From: Olivibacter domesticus
GTDB taxonomy: Bacteria; Bacteroidota; Bacteroidia; Sphingobacteriales; Sphingobacteriaceae
Direction of reading: 5' to 3'
DNA: 64,000 nt
NCBI RefSeq assembly: GCF_900109575.1
Contig: NZ_FOAF01000001.1
Location: 1,831,662-1,895,661, forward strand
Position numbers and translations under genes: made by a program. Shown here piece by piece: positions 27,583 through 36,826 of the stretch. The notes under the pieces were generated by a model, which worked only from the letters and a program-made list of their open reading frames with translations, was not told where the DNA came from and did not search any database. Within the stretch, counting starts at the first letter, position 1, and the number at the start of each line of letters is the position of its first letter.

Positions 27583-27888
27583 TTACACTTTGATTTCAAC
27601 TTCAACACCACTAGGTAGTTCAAGCTTCATCAAGGCATCAACTGTTTTAGAGTTAGAGCTATAAATATCTAATAAGCGCTTATATGAGCACAATTCAAAT
27701 TGCTCGCGTGCTTTTTTGTTCACGTGTGGTGAACGTAAAACAGTATAGATTTTTTTCTCTGTAGGAAGAGGAATTGGACCACTTACTACTGCTCCTGTTG
27801 GTTTTACAGTTTTAACGATTTTCTCAGCTGATTTATCTACCAAGTTGTAATCGTACGATTTTAATTTAATTCTGATTCTTTGGCTCAT
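27583..27888 (-). CDS. rpsJ: 30S ribosomal protein S10
   Basis: A 101-residue small-subunit head protein that also pairs with NusB in antitermination. [16 protein letters not shown] at the start and [11 protein letters not shown] at the end are typical. It follows fusA by 69 bases at the end of rpsL-rpsG-fusA-rpsJ, and a terminator comes directly after it. In many bacteria rpsJ leads the S10 ribosomal block, which is absent here. Confidence 0.97.
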   Translation of the reverse strand: MSQRIRIKLKSYDYNLVDKSAEKIVKTVKPTGAVVSGPIPLPTEKKIYTVLRSPHVNKKAREQFELCSYKRLLDIYSSNSKTVDALMKLELPSGVEVEIKV

Positions 27889-27957
27889 TATATTATGTTT
27901 GATTTAAGATGCTTCGTTAGAGCTATTTATAACGTTACATCAATTATTATTCTGCAA

Positions 27958-30066
27958 TTATGCCTTAACTTTACCTTTAGCTTTAGCAATTACATCTTCT
28001 TGAACATTCTTAGGCGCTTCCGCATAATGATCGAACTCCATTGTTGAGGTAGCCCGTCCAGAAGTTATCGTACGTAACTGTGTTACATATCCAAACATTT
28101 CAGACAGTGGAACCAGCGCTTTGATAACTTGTGCACCATTACGTGTATCCATACCTTGCAGCTGTCCACGACGACGGTTTAAATCGCCCATTACATCACC
28201 CATGTTTTCTTCAGGAGTTAATACTTCAATTTTCATGATTGGCTCCATTAACACCGGTCTACATTTTGGTAAAGCTTCACGGAAAGCTGTACGGGCAGCT
28301 ATTTCAAATGACAATGCATCAGAGTCAACTGCGTGGAATGAACCGTCTACCAAACGAACTTTCATATCTGGAACCGGGAACCCAGCCAAAACGCCGTTCA
28401 CCATAGCAGCTTCAAATCCTTTTTGCACAGAAGGGATAAATTCACGTGGAATGGATCCCCCCACAATTTCATTAACAAACTGAAGACCACCTTTTTCGTA
28501 ATCTGCATCAATTGGAGAAACAACCACCTGAATATCCGCAAATTTACCACGACCACCTGTTTGCTTTTTGTACACTTCACGGTGTGCAGATTCTGCAGTA
28601 ATAGCCTCTTTGTAAGCCACTTGTGGAGCACCTTGGTTAACTTCCACTTTAAACTCTCGTCTTAGACGATCGATCAATATATCAAGGTGAAGCTCTCCCA
28701 TACCAGAAATTACCGTTTGGCCAGTTTCTTCATCTGTTTGTACGCGGAAAGTAGGATCCTCTTCGGCTAATTTGCCTAAAGCAATACCCAATTTATCCAC
28801 ATCAGCTTGTGTTTTTGGTTCGATTGCTAAACCAATAACGGGCTCTGGAAATACCATCGACTCCAATACAATTGGATTTTTCTCATCACAAAGTGTATCA
28901 CCAGTTTTAATATCCTTAAAGCCAACAACTGCTCCGATATCTCCTGCTCCAATATTCGGAATAGGATTTTGTTTATTAGCATGCATTTGAAAAATGCGGG
29001 AAATGCGTTCCTTATTATCAGAACGGGTATTGTACACATAAGAACCCGCCTCCAAATTACCGGAATAAACCCGAATAAAGCATAAACGACCAACAAAAGG
29101 ATCTGTTGCAATTTTAAAAGCCAAGGCCGAGAAAGGCTCAGTCACTGAAGGCTTACGACTGATCTCCGCATCCGTACGTGGATCTGTTCCTGTAACCGCT
29201 TCTTGATCCAGAGGAGAAGGCAATAATTCCATTACCAAATCCAACATCGTCTGTACTCCTTTATTTTTAAAAGAAGAACCACAAACCATCGGAACAATTG
29301 CATTATCTAAAACTGCTTTACGCAAAGCGTCTAATATTTCACGCTCAGAAATAGAATTTGGATCATCGAAGAACTTTTCCATTAAAGATTCATCGTATCC
29401 AGCAACTGATTCTAATAATTTTTCTCTCCACTCAGCTACTTCATCAAGCATATCATCTGGAATTGGAACTTCTGTGAAGGTCATTCCTTTATCTTCTTCA
29501 TTCCAAACAATACCACGGTTGTTAATCAAGTCGACAACACCTTTGAAATTATCTTCTGCACCGATTGGTAATTGAAGAGGAACAGCATCAGATCCTAACA
29601 TTTCCTTTACTTGTTTTACAACTTTAAGGAAATCAGCACCAGAACGGTCCATTTTATTAACAAAGCCAATACGAGGCACTTTGTAGTTATCTGCCAAACG
29701 CCAGTTTGTCTCCGATTGAGGCTCTACACCATCAACAGCAGAGAACAAAAACACCAAACCATCTAATACGCGTAATGAACGATTTACCTCCACCGTAAAA
29801 TCAACGTGGCCAGGTGTATCAATTACGTTTACTTGATATTTATTATCACGGTAGTTCCAAAACACAGTTGTCGCAGCTGAAGTGATGGTTATTCCTCGTT
29901 CTGCCTCTTGCACCATCCAGTCCATCGTAGAAGCACCTTCGTGCACTTCACCGATCTTATGATTAACACCGGCGTAATATAAAATACGCTCAGTTGTTGT
30001 GGTTTTACCAGCATCAATGTGAGCGGCAATACCAATATTTCTTGTGAATTTTAAGTCTCTTGACAT
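27958..30066 (-). CDS. fusA: Elongation factor G
   Basis: A 702-residue translocation GTPase. The G domain has the P-loop [23 protein letters not shown] and NKMD; domains II to V follow, including the domain [12 protein letters not shown] region. Length is standard for the canonical factor that moves tRNA and mRNA through the ribosome. It is third in the str operon, 168 bases after rpsG, with a terminator-like hairpin in the gap. The elongation factor Tu gene, next to fusA in E. coli, is not here. Confidence 0.98.
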   Translation of the reverse strand: MSRDLKFTRNIGIAAHIDAGKTTTTERILYYAGVNHKIGEVHEGASTMDWMVQEAERGITITSAATTVFWNYRDNKYQVNVIDTPGHVDFTVEVNRSLRVLDGLVFLFSAVDGVEPQSETNWRLADNYKVPRIGFVNKMDRSGADFLKVVKQVKEMLGSDAVPLQLPIGAEDNFKGVVDLINNRGIVWNEEDKGMTFTEVPIPDDMLDEVAEWREKLLESVAGYDESLMEKFFDDPNSISEREILDALRKAVLDNAIVPMVCGSSFKNKGVQTMLDLVMELLPSPLDQEAVTGTDPRTDAEISRKPSVTEPFSALAFKIATDPFVGRLCFIRVYSGNLEAGSYVYNTRSDNKERISRIFQMHANKQNPIPNIGAGDIGAVVGFKDIKTGDTLCDEKNPIVLESMVFPEPVIGLAIEPKTQADVDKLGIALGKLAEEDPTFRVQTDEETGQTVISGMGELHLDILIDRLRREFKVEVNQGAPQVAYKEAITAESAHREVYKKQTGGRGKFADIQVVVSPIDADYEKGGLQFVNEIVGGSIPREFIPSVQKGFEAAMVNGVLAGFPVPDMKVRLVDGSFHAVDSDALSFEIAARTAFREALPKCRPVLMEPIMKIEVLTPEENMGDVMGDLNRRRGQLQGMDTRNGAQVIKALVPLSEMFGYVTQLRTITSGRATSTMEFDHYAEAPKNVQEDVIAKAKGKVKA

Positions 30067-30140
30067 TTCTTTATAATAATCCCTAAAGGTACTTTATAAT
30101 TTTAGAAAATTTTGATCTACTATCTGAAGACCAAAACACG

Positions 30141-30154
30141 TATGCTTCAGCATA
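30141..30154 (-). repeat. Small hairpin before fusA
   Basis: A perfect palindrome TATGCT-TC-AGCATA directly downstream (in transcript direction) of the larger rpsG-fusA hairpin and 75 bases before the fusA start. It may fold in the fusA leader. Confidence 0.45.
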
Positions 30155-30158
30155 AAAA

Positions 30159-30224
30159 ATGGCACAGATTAAGAACGTACACGTTTCCTGCTACTGCGGT
30201 GTGTCCATCCGATATCTGTGCCAT
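30159..30224 (-). promoter_or_regulatory. Structured rpsG-fusA intergenic element, attenuator-like
   Basis: An 11-bp perfect inverted repeat: in the transcript ATGGCACAGAT (30224-30214) pairs with ATCTGTGCCAT (30169-30159) and is followed by about six T. The 44-base loop holds its own small palindrome (AACGT-AC-ACGTT, 30174-30185). Stem plus T-run looks like a terminator inside the operon and could lower fusA-rpsJ output or regulate it. Confidence 0.6.
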
Positions 30225-30234
30225 CATCTTAAAT

Positions 30235-30702
30235 TTAGAATCTAAAATGAGAGAACGCTTTATTAGCTTCTGCCATCTTATGGGTGTCTTCTTTCTTCTT
30301 TACAGCTGCACCTTCTCCTTTTGAAGCAGAGATGATTTCTCCTGCTAACTTTTCAAACATAGTTTTTTCACCACGTCTACGAGCATAGCTGATCAACCAC
30401 TTCATTCCTAAAGCGATTTTACGTTCAGGACGAACTTCAGTAGGTACTTGGAAGTTAGCGCCACCAACACGGCGTGACTTTACCTCAACAGCCGGCATCA
30501 CATTGTTCAGTGCTTTTTTCCATGTTTCTAAACCGCTTTCACTAGTTTTTTGCTCCACTAGATCAACAGCATTATAAAAGATTGAATATGCAATGGATTT
30601 TTTTCCATCGTACATCATGTTGTTCACAAAACGTGTAACCTGAACATCGTTAAACTTTGGATCAGGTAAAATGATTCTTTTCTTTGGTTTTGACTTTCTC
30701 AT
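30235..30702 (-). CDS. rpsG: 30S ribosomal protein S7
   Basis: A 155-residue primary 16S rRNA-binding protein of the small-subunit head. [18 protein letters not shown] at the start, [10 protein letters not shown] and the basic [17 protein letters not shown] segment are typical. It lies 19 bases after rpsL. In E. coli S7 represses its own operon by binding between rpsL and rpsG; that gap is too short here for the same site, so any feedback must use another place. Confidence 0.97.
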   Translation of the reverse strand: MRKSKPKKRIILPDPKFNDVQVTRFVNNMMYDGKKSIAYSIFYNAVDLVEQKTSESGLETWKKALNNVMPAVEVKSRRVGGANFQVPTEVRPERKIALGMKWLISYARRRGEKTMFEKLAGEIISASKGEGAAVKKKEDTHKMAEANKAFSHFRF

Positions 30703-30721
30703 CTTATTTTCCTCCGTTTAA

Positions 30722-31135
30722 TTATTTCTTTTTGCCTTTAGCAGGAGCTGCAGCAGCTTGTCCTGGTTTTGGTCGTTTTGTTCCATACTTTGAGCGACGT
30801 TGATTACGACCAGCAACACCAGAAGTATCTAATGCACCACGAATGATGTGGTAACGTACACCAGGTAAATCTTTTACACGACCACCACGTATCAATACGA
30901 TAGAGTGCTCTTGTAAATTGTGTCCTTCACCCGGAATATATGCGTTCACCTCTTTACCATTGGTTAAACGAACACGGGCAACTTTACGCATGGCTGAGTT
31001 TGGTTTTTTAGGGGTAGTGGTGTATACACGTGTACACACGCCTCTTCGCTGTGGACAGCTGTCCAACGCTGGTGATTTACTCTTATCAACCAGAGCTACT
31101 CTACCTTTTCTAACTAATTGTTGAATAGTAGGCAT
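30722..31135 (-). CDS. rpsL: 30S ribosomal protein S12
   Basis: A 137-residue decoding-site protein. The core is intact, with [10 protein letters not shown] including K43 and [13 protein letters not shown] including K88. These are the residues whose changes give streptomycin resistance elsewhere, and both are wild type here. The C-terminus is extended by an Ala/Pro/Lys-rich tail (about residues 124-137). It is the first gene of rpsL-rpsG-fusA-rpsJ, with a good Bacteroidota promoter 45 bases before the ATG. Confidence 0.98.
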   Translation of the reverse strand: MPTIQQLVRKGRVALVDKSKSPALDSCPQRRGVCTRVYTTTPKKPNSAMRKVARVRLTNGKEVNAYIPGEGHNLQEHSIVLIRGGRVKDLPGVRYHIIRGALDTSGVAGRNQRRSKYGTKRPKPGQAAAAPAKGKKK

Positions 31136-31179
31136 TTACTGTTTTTTAATTTGCTTTTTCCTATTTCTTTTAAAGTCCG

Positions 31180-31209
31180 CAAAAATATAAAAAAGAATCC
31201 GATATTCAA
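31180..31209 (-). promoter_or_regulatory. Promoter of the str operon
   Basis: On the minus strand a TTG (31207-31209) is followed, 19 bases later, by TATTTTTG (31180-31187). This matches the Bacteroidota -33 TTG / -7 TAnnTTTG pattern with ideal spacing. It lies between the rimK stop and the rpsL start and implies a leader of about 38 nt. Confidence 0.72.
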
Positions 31210-31246
31210 AGGATCTTTCCATACAAAAAATAATTGGGCAACTCTA

Positions 31247-32176
31247 TTAAAGTGTTTGGCCAACCTTACTTTTCTTTTTTCTTTCTTTTGGCTGTGCCTT
31301 TGCCATATGTTTCTTCTCTAAAAATTCGATAATGGTTAAAGCAATATCTTTTCCGGTAGCTTTCTCTATGCCTTCTAGCCCGGGTGACGAATTTACTTCT
31401 AACACCAAAGGCCCTCTATCAGATTGTAACATATCCACTCCGCAAACGGTCAAGCCAAGTTCAGCCGCTGCTTTGAGTGCTGTCTCTCTCTCTAACTTTG
31501 TAAGCTTAATAATTACTGCAGAGCCACCACGATGTAGATTAGATCTAAATTCCCCTTCTTTAGCCGTTCTTTTCATAGCTCCTACTACTCTACCGTCTAC
31601 AATAAGCACTCTAATATCCGATCCTCTGGATTCTTTTATATATTCCTGAATAAGAATATTGTTTCCAAGTCCATAAAAAGCTTCTATAACAGAACTGGCA
31701 GCTTTCCGGGTTTCGGCTAGTACAACACCTATTCCTTGAGTACCCTCTAATAACTTAATAACTAAGGGTGCACCTCCAACCATTTTTATGAGATCGTCAA
31801 CGTCTTTTGTTTGCCTTGCAAAGCCTGTTATAGGCATCCCAATTCCTGCGCCCGACAAAATCTGCATACACCTTAATTTATCTCTTGAACGAGTGATCGC
31901 CTGACTTGCATTGGTGGAAACCACCCCCATAATTTCAAATTGTCTGACAATAGCCGAACCATAAAAGGTAACCGAAGCTCCAATTCTAGGTATGATAGCA
32001 TCTATATTTGATATGTCTTGCCCCTTGTAATGAATACTTGGTTCGCCCTGTTTAATACCTACATAACATTGTCTATGGTCTATTACAACACATTCATGTC
32101 CACGTTTCAATGCCGCCTCAACTAAACGTTGAGTAGAATACAGGTTTTTATTTGTTGAGAGTACTGCAATCTTCAC
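31247..32176 (-). CDS. rimK: RimK-type ATP-grasp ligase, ribosomal protein S6 glutamate ligase
   Basis: A 309-residue ATP-grasp enzyme. RimK adds glutamate residues to the C-terminus of ribosomal protein S6 (known in E. coli). RimK-type N-terminal fold, [15 protein letters not shown] (ATP-binding), [16 protein letters not shown] and the metal-binding end [18 protein letters not shown] all match. The start is GTG at 32176. The C-terminal 20 residues are Lys-rich. It lies between a RimB-like protease gene and the str operon, a ribosome-centred context. Related ligases act on other peptides or cofactors, so the substrate is probable, not certain. Confidence 0.88.
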   Translation of the reverse strand: MKIAVLSTNKNLYSTQRLVEAALKRGHECVVIDHRQCYVGIKQGEPSIHYKGQDISNIDAIIPRIGASVTFYGSAIVRQFEIMGVVSTNASQAITRSRDKLRCMQILSGAGIGMPITGFARQTKDVDDLIKMVGGAPLVIKLLEGTQGIGVVLAETRKAASSVIEAFYGLGNNILIQEYIKESRGSDIRVLIVDGRVVGAMKRTAKEGEFRSNLHRGGSAVIIKLTKLERETALKAAAELGLTVCGVDMLQSDRGPLVLEVNSSPGLEGIEKATGKDIALTIIEFLEKKHMAKAQPKERKKKSKVGQTL

Positions 32177-32268
32177 GATGATATTCTATTTTCTGATAAG
32201 TCACTTTAAGAACATTCTTCTCAACAAGTATCCTTACCATTTGTTTATAGATAAGTTATTATGATTTT

Positions 32269-32709
32269 TTATTGGCCTTCTCTAACGGTCGCTTTTCTTG
32301 ATATATTAGCTTTAGAAACATCTACCAGAAATTTTTTTCTTATAAAACTTCTACCTAGTAAAACCGGATATTCCATATCCGATCTATCCCGAAGAGAAAT
32401 TTCTATTTCATAGTTTTTATTGAAAAGAAATATGTTGGTTTTGATAATAAATCGATTCTCTTCATAACCGAAAGAATTTTTTATTTTTCGCTCTTTATGA
32501 AAAGGTAGGGTAAAGGCAGCACCATAGCCCGCATAAGTATCATCCAATGGCTCAAAACGGACAAAGCTCTTCCTTCCTATTTTAATAAGCTCTATTGATT
32601 TGCAGTGTAAAACAGACGTTTTGGCACCTGTATCAACCTTTGCCGGAACATTAAAAAGCTGAAAATCTGTGAAATCTATAATTTCCTTCCAACCTATGGT
32701 TTTTAGCAT
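32269..32709 (-). CDS. RimB-like retropepsin-type protease (ATP-dependent zinc protease family)
   Basis: A 146-residue single-domain aspartic-protease-like protein of the family often named ATP-dependent zinc protease. The catalytic-type motif is KVDTGAKTSVLHC (about residues 24-36), followed by EYPVLLGRSF near residue 113, as in retropepsins. In Pseudomonas, RimB acts with RimK to edit glutamate tails on S6 (known); here it is 92 bases upstream of rimK and 39 after purM on the same strand, so the same partnership is inferred. No signal peptide, so cytoplasmic. Confidence 0.8.
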   Translation of the reverse strand: MLKTIGWKEIIDFTDFQLFNVPAKVDTGAKTSVLHCKSIELIKIGRKSFVRFEPLDDTYAGYGAAFTLPFHKERKIKNSFGYEENRFIIKTNIFLFNKNYEIEISLRDRSDMEYPVLLGRSFIRKKFLVDVSKANISRKATVREGQ

Positions 32710-32748
32710 AACTATTTTCAGCTATGGTTCTTTCTTATTGGCTTGCGC

Positions 32749-33924
32749 TTAATTGTAAACAAATTCACCAAACGCTGACTTAATGGTCACTTGCTTCCTA
32801 TCGGCGGCTTCTACACGTCCTACAATTTGCGCATCTATCTGAAAACTTTGTGAAATTTCTACGATATGTTCTGCTATTTCTTCTGGAACATATAATTCCA
32901 TGCGGTGTCCCATATTAAACACTTTATACATTTCTTCCCAATCTGTACCTGATTCTTCCTGTATAATTTTGAATAACGGAGGTAACGGAAATAAATTATC
33001 TTTAATTATATGAAGATTTTCAATAAAGTGTAAGACCTTTGTCTGTGCACCACCACTGCAGTGTACCATCCCATGAATATGTTGCCTATATTGGTCTAAA
33101 ATTGATTTTATTACCGGAGCATAGGTTCTTGTCGGTGAAAGCACTAGTTTCCCAACTGTAATATCTTCATTATCAATCCGTATAACATCAGTAAGCTGTC
33201 TGCTACCAGAAAACACCAACTCATGAGGAATAGCCGGGTCGTAACTCTCTTTGTATTTTTCCGCTATATTTTTGGCAAAAACATCATGCCTAGCAGAAGT
33301 CAAACCGTTGGAACCCATACCTCCATTATAATTACGCTCATAACTCGCTTTACCATAAGACGCCAGTCCCACTATCACATCTCCTGCCTGGATACGATCG
33401 TTTGATATAACATCAGTCCGTTTCATTCTACAGGTTACGGTGCTATCAACAATAATAGTTCGGACGAGATCTCCCACGTCCGCTGTTTCTCCACCTGTAG
33501 AATAAATGCCTATGCCCAGATCACGAAGCTCTTGAAGTATTTCCTCTGTACCGTTAATGATCTCAGCAATTACCTCACCGGGTATCCTATTTTTATTACG
33601 CCCAATCGTTGACGAAAGTAAGATGTTATCCAGTGCTCCAACACAAAGCAAATCATCTATATTCATGATAATCGCATCCTGTGCGATACCTTTCCAAACA
33701 GAGAGATCCCCTGTTTCTTTCCAATAAACATATGCTAAAGATGATTTTGTTCCGGCCCCATCTGCATGCATAATGTTGCACCAATCTTCGGATCCGCCTA
33801 GCATATCAGGTATAATTTTACAAAAAGCCTGCGGGAACAAGCCTTTATCTATAGCCTTAATAGCATTATGCACATCTTCTTTACCGGCAGAGACGCCTCT
33901 TTGGTTGTACTTTAAATCTGACAT
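32749..33924 (-). CDS. purM: Phosphoribosylformylglycinamidine cyclo-ligase (AIR synthase)
   Basis: A 391-residue PurM-fold enzyme that closes the imidazole ring in purine synthesis, using ATP. It is about 45 residues longer than the E. coli enzyme and has the layout I associate with Bacteroidota AIR synthases. AGKEDVHNAI at the start, DGAGTKSSLAYVYWKE (substrate/Mg loop), the glycine-rich STGGETADVGD and the late MVHCSGGAQTKVLHF and FNMGHRMELYVP segments support PurM. It heads a same-strand run purM-rimB-rimK-str. The ATG at 33924 is only 9 bases after a -7 box, so the leader is very short. Confidence 0.9.
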   Translation of the reverse strand: MSDLKYNQRGVSAGKEDVHNAIKAIDKGLFPQAFCKIIPDMLGGSEDWCNIMHADGAGTKSSLAYVYWKETGDLSVWKGIAQDAIIMNIDDLLCVGALDNILLSSTIGRNKNRIPGEVIAEIINGTEEILQELRDLGIGIYSTGGETADVGDLVRTIIVDSTVTCRMKRTDVISNDRIQAGDVIVGLASYGKASYERNYNGGMGSNGLTSARHDVFAKNIAEKYKESYDPAIPHELVFSGSRQLTDVIRIDNEDITVGKLVLSPTRTYAPVIKSILDQYRQHIHGMVHCSGGAQTKVLHFIENLHIIKDNLFPLPPLFKIIQEESGTDWEEMYKVFNMGHRMELYVPEEIAEHIVEISQSFQIDAQIVGRVEAADRKQVTIKSAFGEFVYN

Positions 33925-33932
33925 ATTGAAGG

Positions 33933-33940
33933 CAAAAGTA
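33933..33940 (-). promoter_or_regulatory. Candidate purM -7 box
   Basis: TACTTTTG on the minus strand fits TAnnTTTG, 9 bases before the purM ATG. No TTG lies at the usual -33 distance. If used, the transcript would be nearly leaderless. Confidence 0.35.
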
Positions 33941-34014
33941 ATTAATCCGGGCGAAATTTCAGCTACCTTCTTAAATAAATAAAGTATTTACTACTTAGTC
34001 AGAATGTAAAAAAA

Positions 34015-34045
34015 ATCCCCAAAAACATTATAAGTTTTTGGGGAT
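34015..34045 (-). terminator. Terminator of glutamine synthetase III gene
   Basis: A perfect 12-bp stem ATCCCCAAAAAC / GTTTTTGGGGAT with a 7-base loop. On the minus strand it is followed by eight T, 24 bases after the gene's stop. Confidence 0.92.
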
Positions 34046-34068
34046 ACTATTAAAATATACCGTTGTTA

Positions 34069-36258
34069 TTATTTAACAAAAAGTAATTCTCGCAATTTTG
34101 GAAGAGGCCATTTACGATCATCAACAATTTGTTCTAATTTATTGATATGGTAACGGATCTTATCAAAATATGGTTTTACACTTTCATCGTAAGCAATAGC
34201 TTTATCACGAACGTTTTCCAAAACATTAGCTTTCTTACGTTCTTGTCGCATTGCCTCAGCTTCTTCGATGATAACATTTATATGCTCACCAATGCGTTCT
34301 AATAGATCAGATTGCGATTTAAATGAAGCAGCTTTTAAACCTAGTTCCTTTAAGCCTTTTACATTTTCAATCAATTCATTTTGATATGTTATGGCTACCG
34401 GAACGATCATGCTGTTAACAATCTCGCCTATTACACGTGCCTCGATCTGTATCTTTTTAAAATAATTTTCTAGTAAGATTTCATGACGCGCTTCCCCCTC
34501 TCTTTTGTTTAATACACCAAGTGATTCAAACAATTTCTCTGTTTTCTCCGTTACATATACATCTAAAGCCCTAGGTGTAGTTTTGATATTAGACAAACCA
34601 CGTTTAGCAGCTTCATCTTCCCATTCTTTACTATAACCATTACCTTCAAAACGTATTGCTTTCGAATCTTTGATGTATTTGCGAACGACATTTAATAAAG
34701 CAAGATCCTTCTTAGTACCTTTTTTAATTTGCTTGTCTACTTCAATTTTGAATTGAATCAATTGTTCAGCAACAATCGCATTCAATACTGTCATTGGACT
34801 TGCAGAATTTGCAGAAGAACCGACCGCTCGGAACTCAAATTTGTTTCCAGTAAAAGCAAAAGGTGAAGTACGGTTACGGTCAGTGTTATCCAATTGCAGT
34901 GTAGGGATTTTCGGAATACCGTGCCATAATTGACTTTCGGATTTCACTTTCTTCGCAACTCTAGCAGTTTCAACTTCATCCAAAACAGCGTTTAACTGAC
35001 TACCTAGGAAGATAGAAATAATTGCAGGAGGAGCTTCATTCGCACCCAAGCGGTGATCATTACTTGCTGTTGCAATAGATGCTCTTAATAAATCTGCATG
35101 CTCATAAACTGCACGAATAACATTCACAAAGAAAGTTAAGAACATTAAATTGTTCTTCGGAGTTTTTCCAGGAGCTAACAAATTGATTCCTGTATTAGTA
35201 ATTAGTGACCAGTTATTATGTTTACCAGACCCGTTAATATCGGCATAAGGTTTTTCATGACTAAGTACTTTAAAATCATGACGAATAGCAACCTGGTCCA
35301 TTAAATTTAACAACAACTGGTTGTGATCAATGGCTAAGTTAATCTCTTCATACATTGGAGCACATTCAAATTGAGAAGGTGCCACTTCATTATGTCTAGT
35401 TTTTAAAGGAATACCTAATTTTAATGCTTCTTGCTCTAAATCCACCATGAAAGCTAAAACACGTTCAGGTATAGCACCGAAATAATGATCTTCCAATTGC
35501 TGTCCCTTAGCTGACATATGACCGAAAAGCGTTCTTCCAGTAAGTTGTAAGTCTGGACGAGCATTGAATAACGCTAAATCAACTAAAAAGTATTCTTGCT
35601 CAATTCCTAAAGACGCAAAAACTTTTTCCACACTTTTATCAAAATACTGAGCAACATCTACCGCTGCCTTATCGAGTGCATTCAAAGTTTTTAATAAAGG
35701 AGCTTTATAGTCTAGCGCCTCACCAGTATAGGATAAAAATACAGTCGGAATGCACAGCGTTTTGCCACCGCCTGTTTCATAAATGAAGGCAGGAGAAGAA
35801 GGATCCCAACCAGTATATCCACGCGCTTCAAACGTATTACGAATTCCTCCATTAGGAAAGCTTGAAGCATCAGGTTCTTGTTGTACCAGAGCATCTGCAG
35901 TAAATTTCTCAATAGCTACGCCGTCACTGCCAGGCTCAAAAAAAGCATCATGCTTTTCAGCTGTTGTTCCAGTTAATGGTTGAAACCAATGCGTATAATG
36001 ACTAACGCCATTGCTGATTGCCCAGCTTTTCATTGCCTGAGAAATATGCTCAGCTAAATCGAAATCAATTGCCTCACCAGCATCAATAACACTTGTAAGT
36101 CTAGCATACACATTTTTTGGCAAATAATCTTTCATCTTCTTAACGGTAAAGACATTTTTACCAAAGTAGGAAGATGCTTTTTCACCAGTAGCAGTAACCA
36201 CTGGTCTTTTGTTACGAGAAATAGCAGACTCTACTGCATTAAATCTAAGGTTTGACAT
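34069..36258 (-). CDS. glnA: Glutamine synthetase type III (GlnN)
   Basis: A 729-residue ATP-dependent enzyme making glutamine from glutamate and ammonia. The length and N-terminal GSIII-type region (RNKRPVVTATGEK, then KKMKDYLPKNVYARL) mark the long type III enzyme typical of Bacteroidota. Conserved blocks include ASLGIEQEYFLVD, KTRHNEVAPSQFECAP and DINGSGKHNNWSL, which hold substrate and metal-binding Glu and His residues. It is a single-gene unit ended by a strong terminator. Control by nitrogen status is expected but no operator is clear. Confidence 0.96.
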   Translation of the reverse strand: MSNLRFNAVESAISRNKRPVVTATGEKASSYFGKNVFTVKKMKDYLPKNVYARLTSVIDAGEAIDFDLAEHISQAMKSWAISNGVSHYTHWFQPLTGTTAEKHDAFFEPGSDGVAIEKFTADALVQQEPDASSFPNGGIRNTFEARGYTGWDPSSPAFIYETGGGKTLCIPTVFLSYTGEALDYKAPLLKTLNALDKAAVDVAQYFDKSVEKVFASLGIEQEYFLVDLALFNARPDLQLTGRTLFGHMSAKGQQLEDHYFGAIPERVLAFMVDLEQEALKLGIPLKTRHNEVAPSQFECAPMYEEINLAIDHNQLLLNLMDQVAIRHDFKVLSHEKPYADINGSGKHNNWSLITNTGINLLAPGKTPKNNLMFLTFFVNVIRAVYEHADLLRASIATASNDHRLGANEAPPAIISIFLGSQLNAVLDEVETARVAKKVKSESQLWHGIPKIPTLQLDNTDRNRTSPFAFTGNKFEFRAVGSSANSASPMTVLNAIVAEQLIQFKIEVDKQIKKGTKKDLALLNVVRKYIKDSKAIRFEGNGYSKEWEDEAAKRGLSNIKTTPRALDVYVTEKTEKLFESLGVLNKREGEARHEILLENYFKKIQIEARVIGEIVNSMIVPVAITYQNELIENVKGLKELGLKAASFKSQSDLLERIGEHINVIIEEAEAMRQERKKANVLENVRDKAIAYDESVKPYFDKIRYHINKLEQIVDDRKWPLPKLRELLFVK

Positions 36259-36507
36259 GCTTTTTGTCCTGATTTTATTGTTTTTTATCCTTGTTTAGTG
36301 ATTACGCTGTAAAAATCATCATAATTTTTTGAAATTTCCTAATATTTATTCAAAAAAAATATCAACAAAGTAAATATTACGGTTAAACGTTACGAAAATT
36401 AACACGTATAAATTTGAGACATAGAAATAACAATGGCCCCCAATGGAGCAGTGGCTCTATCTTTAAAAGGAAAAAAGAATTAAATACTGAAGAAAATACA
36501 AATGAAA
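36259..36507. other. Intergenic stretch upstream of glutamine synthetase III
   Basis: 249 AT-rich bases between the glnA start and the microprotein gene. It presumably carries the glnA promoter, but no TAnnTTTG box is evident on the minus strand. A less AT-rich patch (36434-36455) reads in several short frames but supports no gene. Confidence 0.45.
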
Positions 36508-36627
36508 TTAACTACAATAACCCAAGGCATAATATACAATGACAAAGATTATAATAGTAGACAAACAACCTCCTCCAAGTTTTTTTGCGGTGAAACCTGC
36601 AATTAGGGCTCTAAAAAATTTATTCAT
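36508..36627 (-). CDS. 39-residue membrane microprotein
   Basis: A 40-codon frame (ATG at 36627, TAA at 36508-36510), short enough to be missed by gene callers. The N-terminus is basic (NKFFRALIAGF), then AKKLGGGC, then one membrane helix (STIIIFVIVYYALGY) ending Cys-Ser. The layout, short basic helix plus Gly-Gly-Gly-Cys plus one TM helix, is not what a random frame gives. Codon choice looks like that of neighbours. It lies on the minus strand between the CDF exporter and glnA. No Shine-Dalgarno, as usual here. Function unknown. Confidence 0.6.
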   Translation of the reverse strand: MNKFFRALIAGFTAKKLGGGCLSTIIIFVIVYYALGYCS

Positions 36628-36826
36628 TTTGAAGCAAATTAATTAAACAATTAAATAACCATCAAAGAGATAATAAGTTTGATGAGTAGCTAACATTATC
36701 CCTAAACCACATTTTTCATTGGTTCGTATACCTGTTTTAGGAGTTCCAGGCTCTTTAAGACAAAGAACTTTCCCTTAAGAGGGGAAGTTTCTGGTAATCA
36801 TTATATTTTTTTAAGGAAAAAATCAG
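36628..36826. other. Gap between CDF exporter and microprotein gene
   Basis: 199 bases with no supported gene. An imperfect 9-bp hairpin (AACTTTCCC 36766-36774 with GGGGAAGTT 36781-36789, one G-T pair) lies about 40 bases after the CDF stop. It may end that transcript, although the T-run is weak. Confidence 0.4.

Noticed and set aside
28121-28483. 120-residue plus-strand frame inside fusA
   Set aside because: Antisense shadow; the fusA frame is conserved throughout.
36433-36483. Short plus-strand peptide frame upstream of glnA (begins MAPNGAVALSL)
   Set aside because: Only 16 codons with no promoter or ribosome site, although the patch is less AT-rich than its surroundings.
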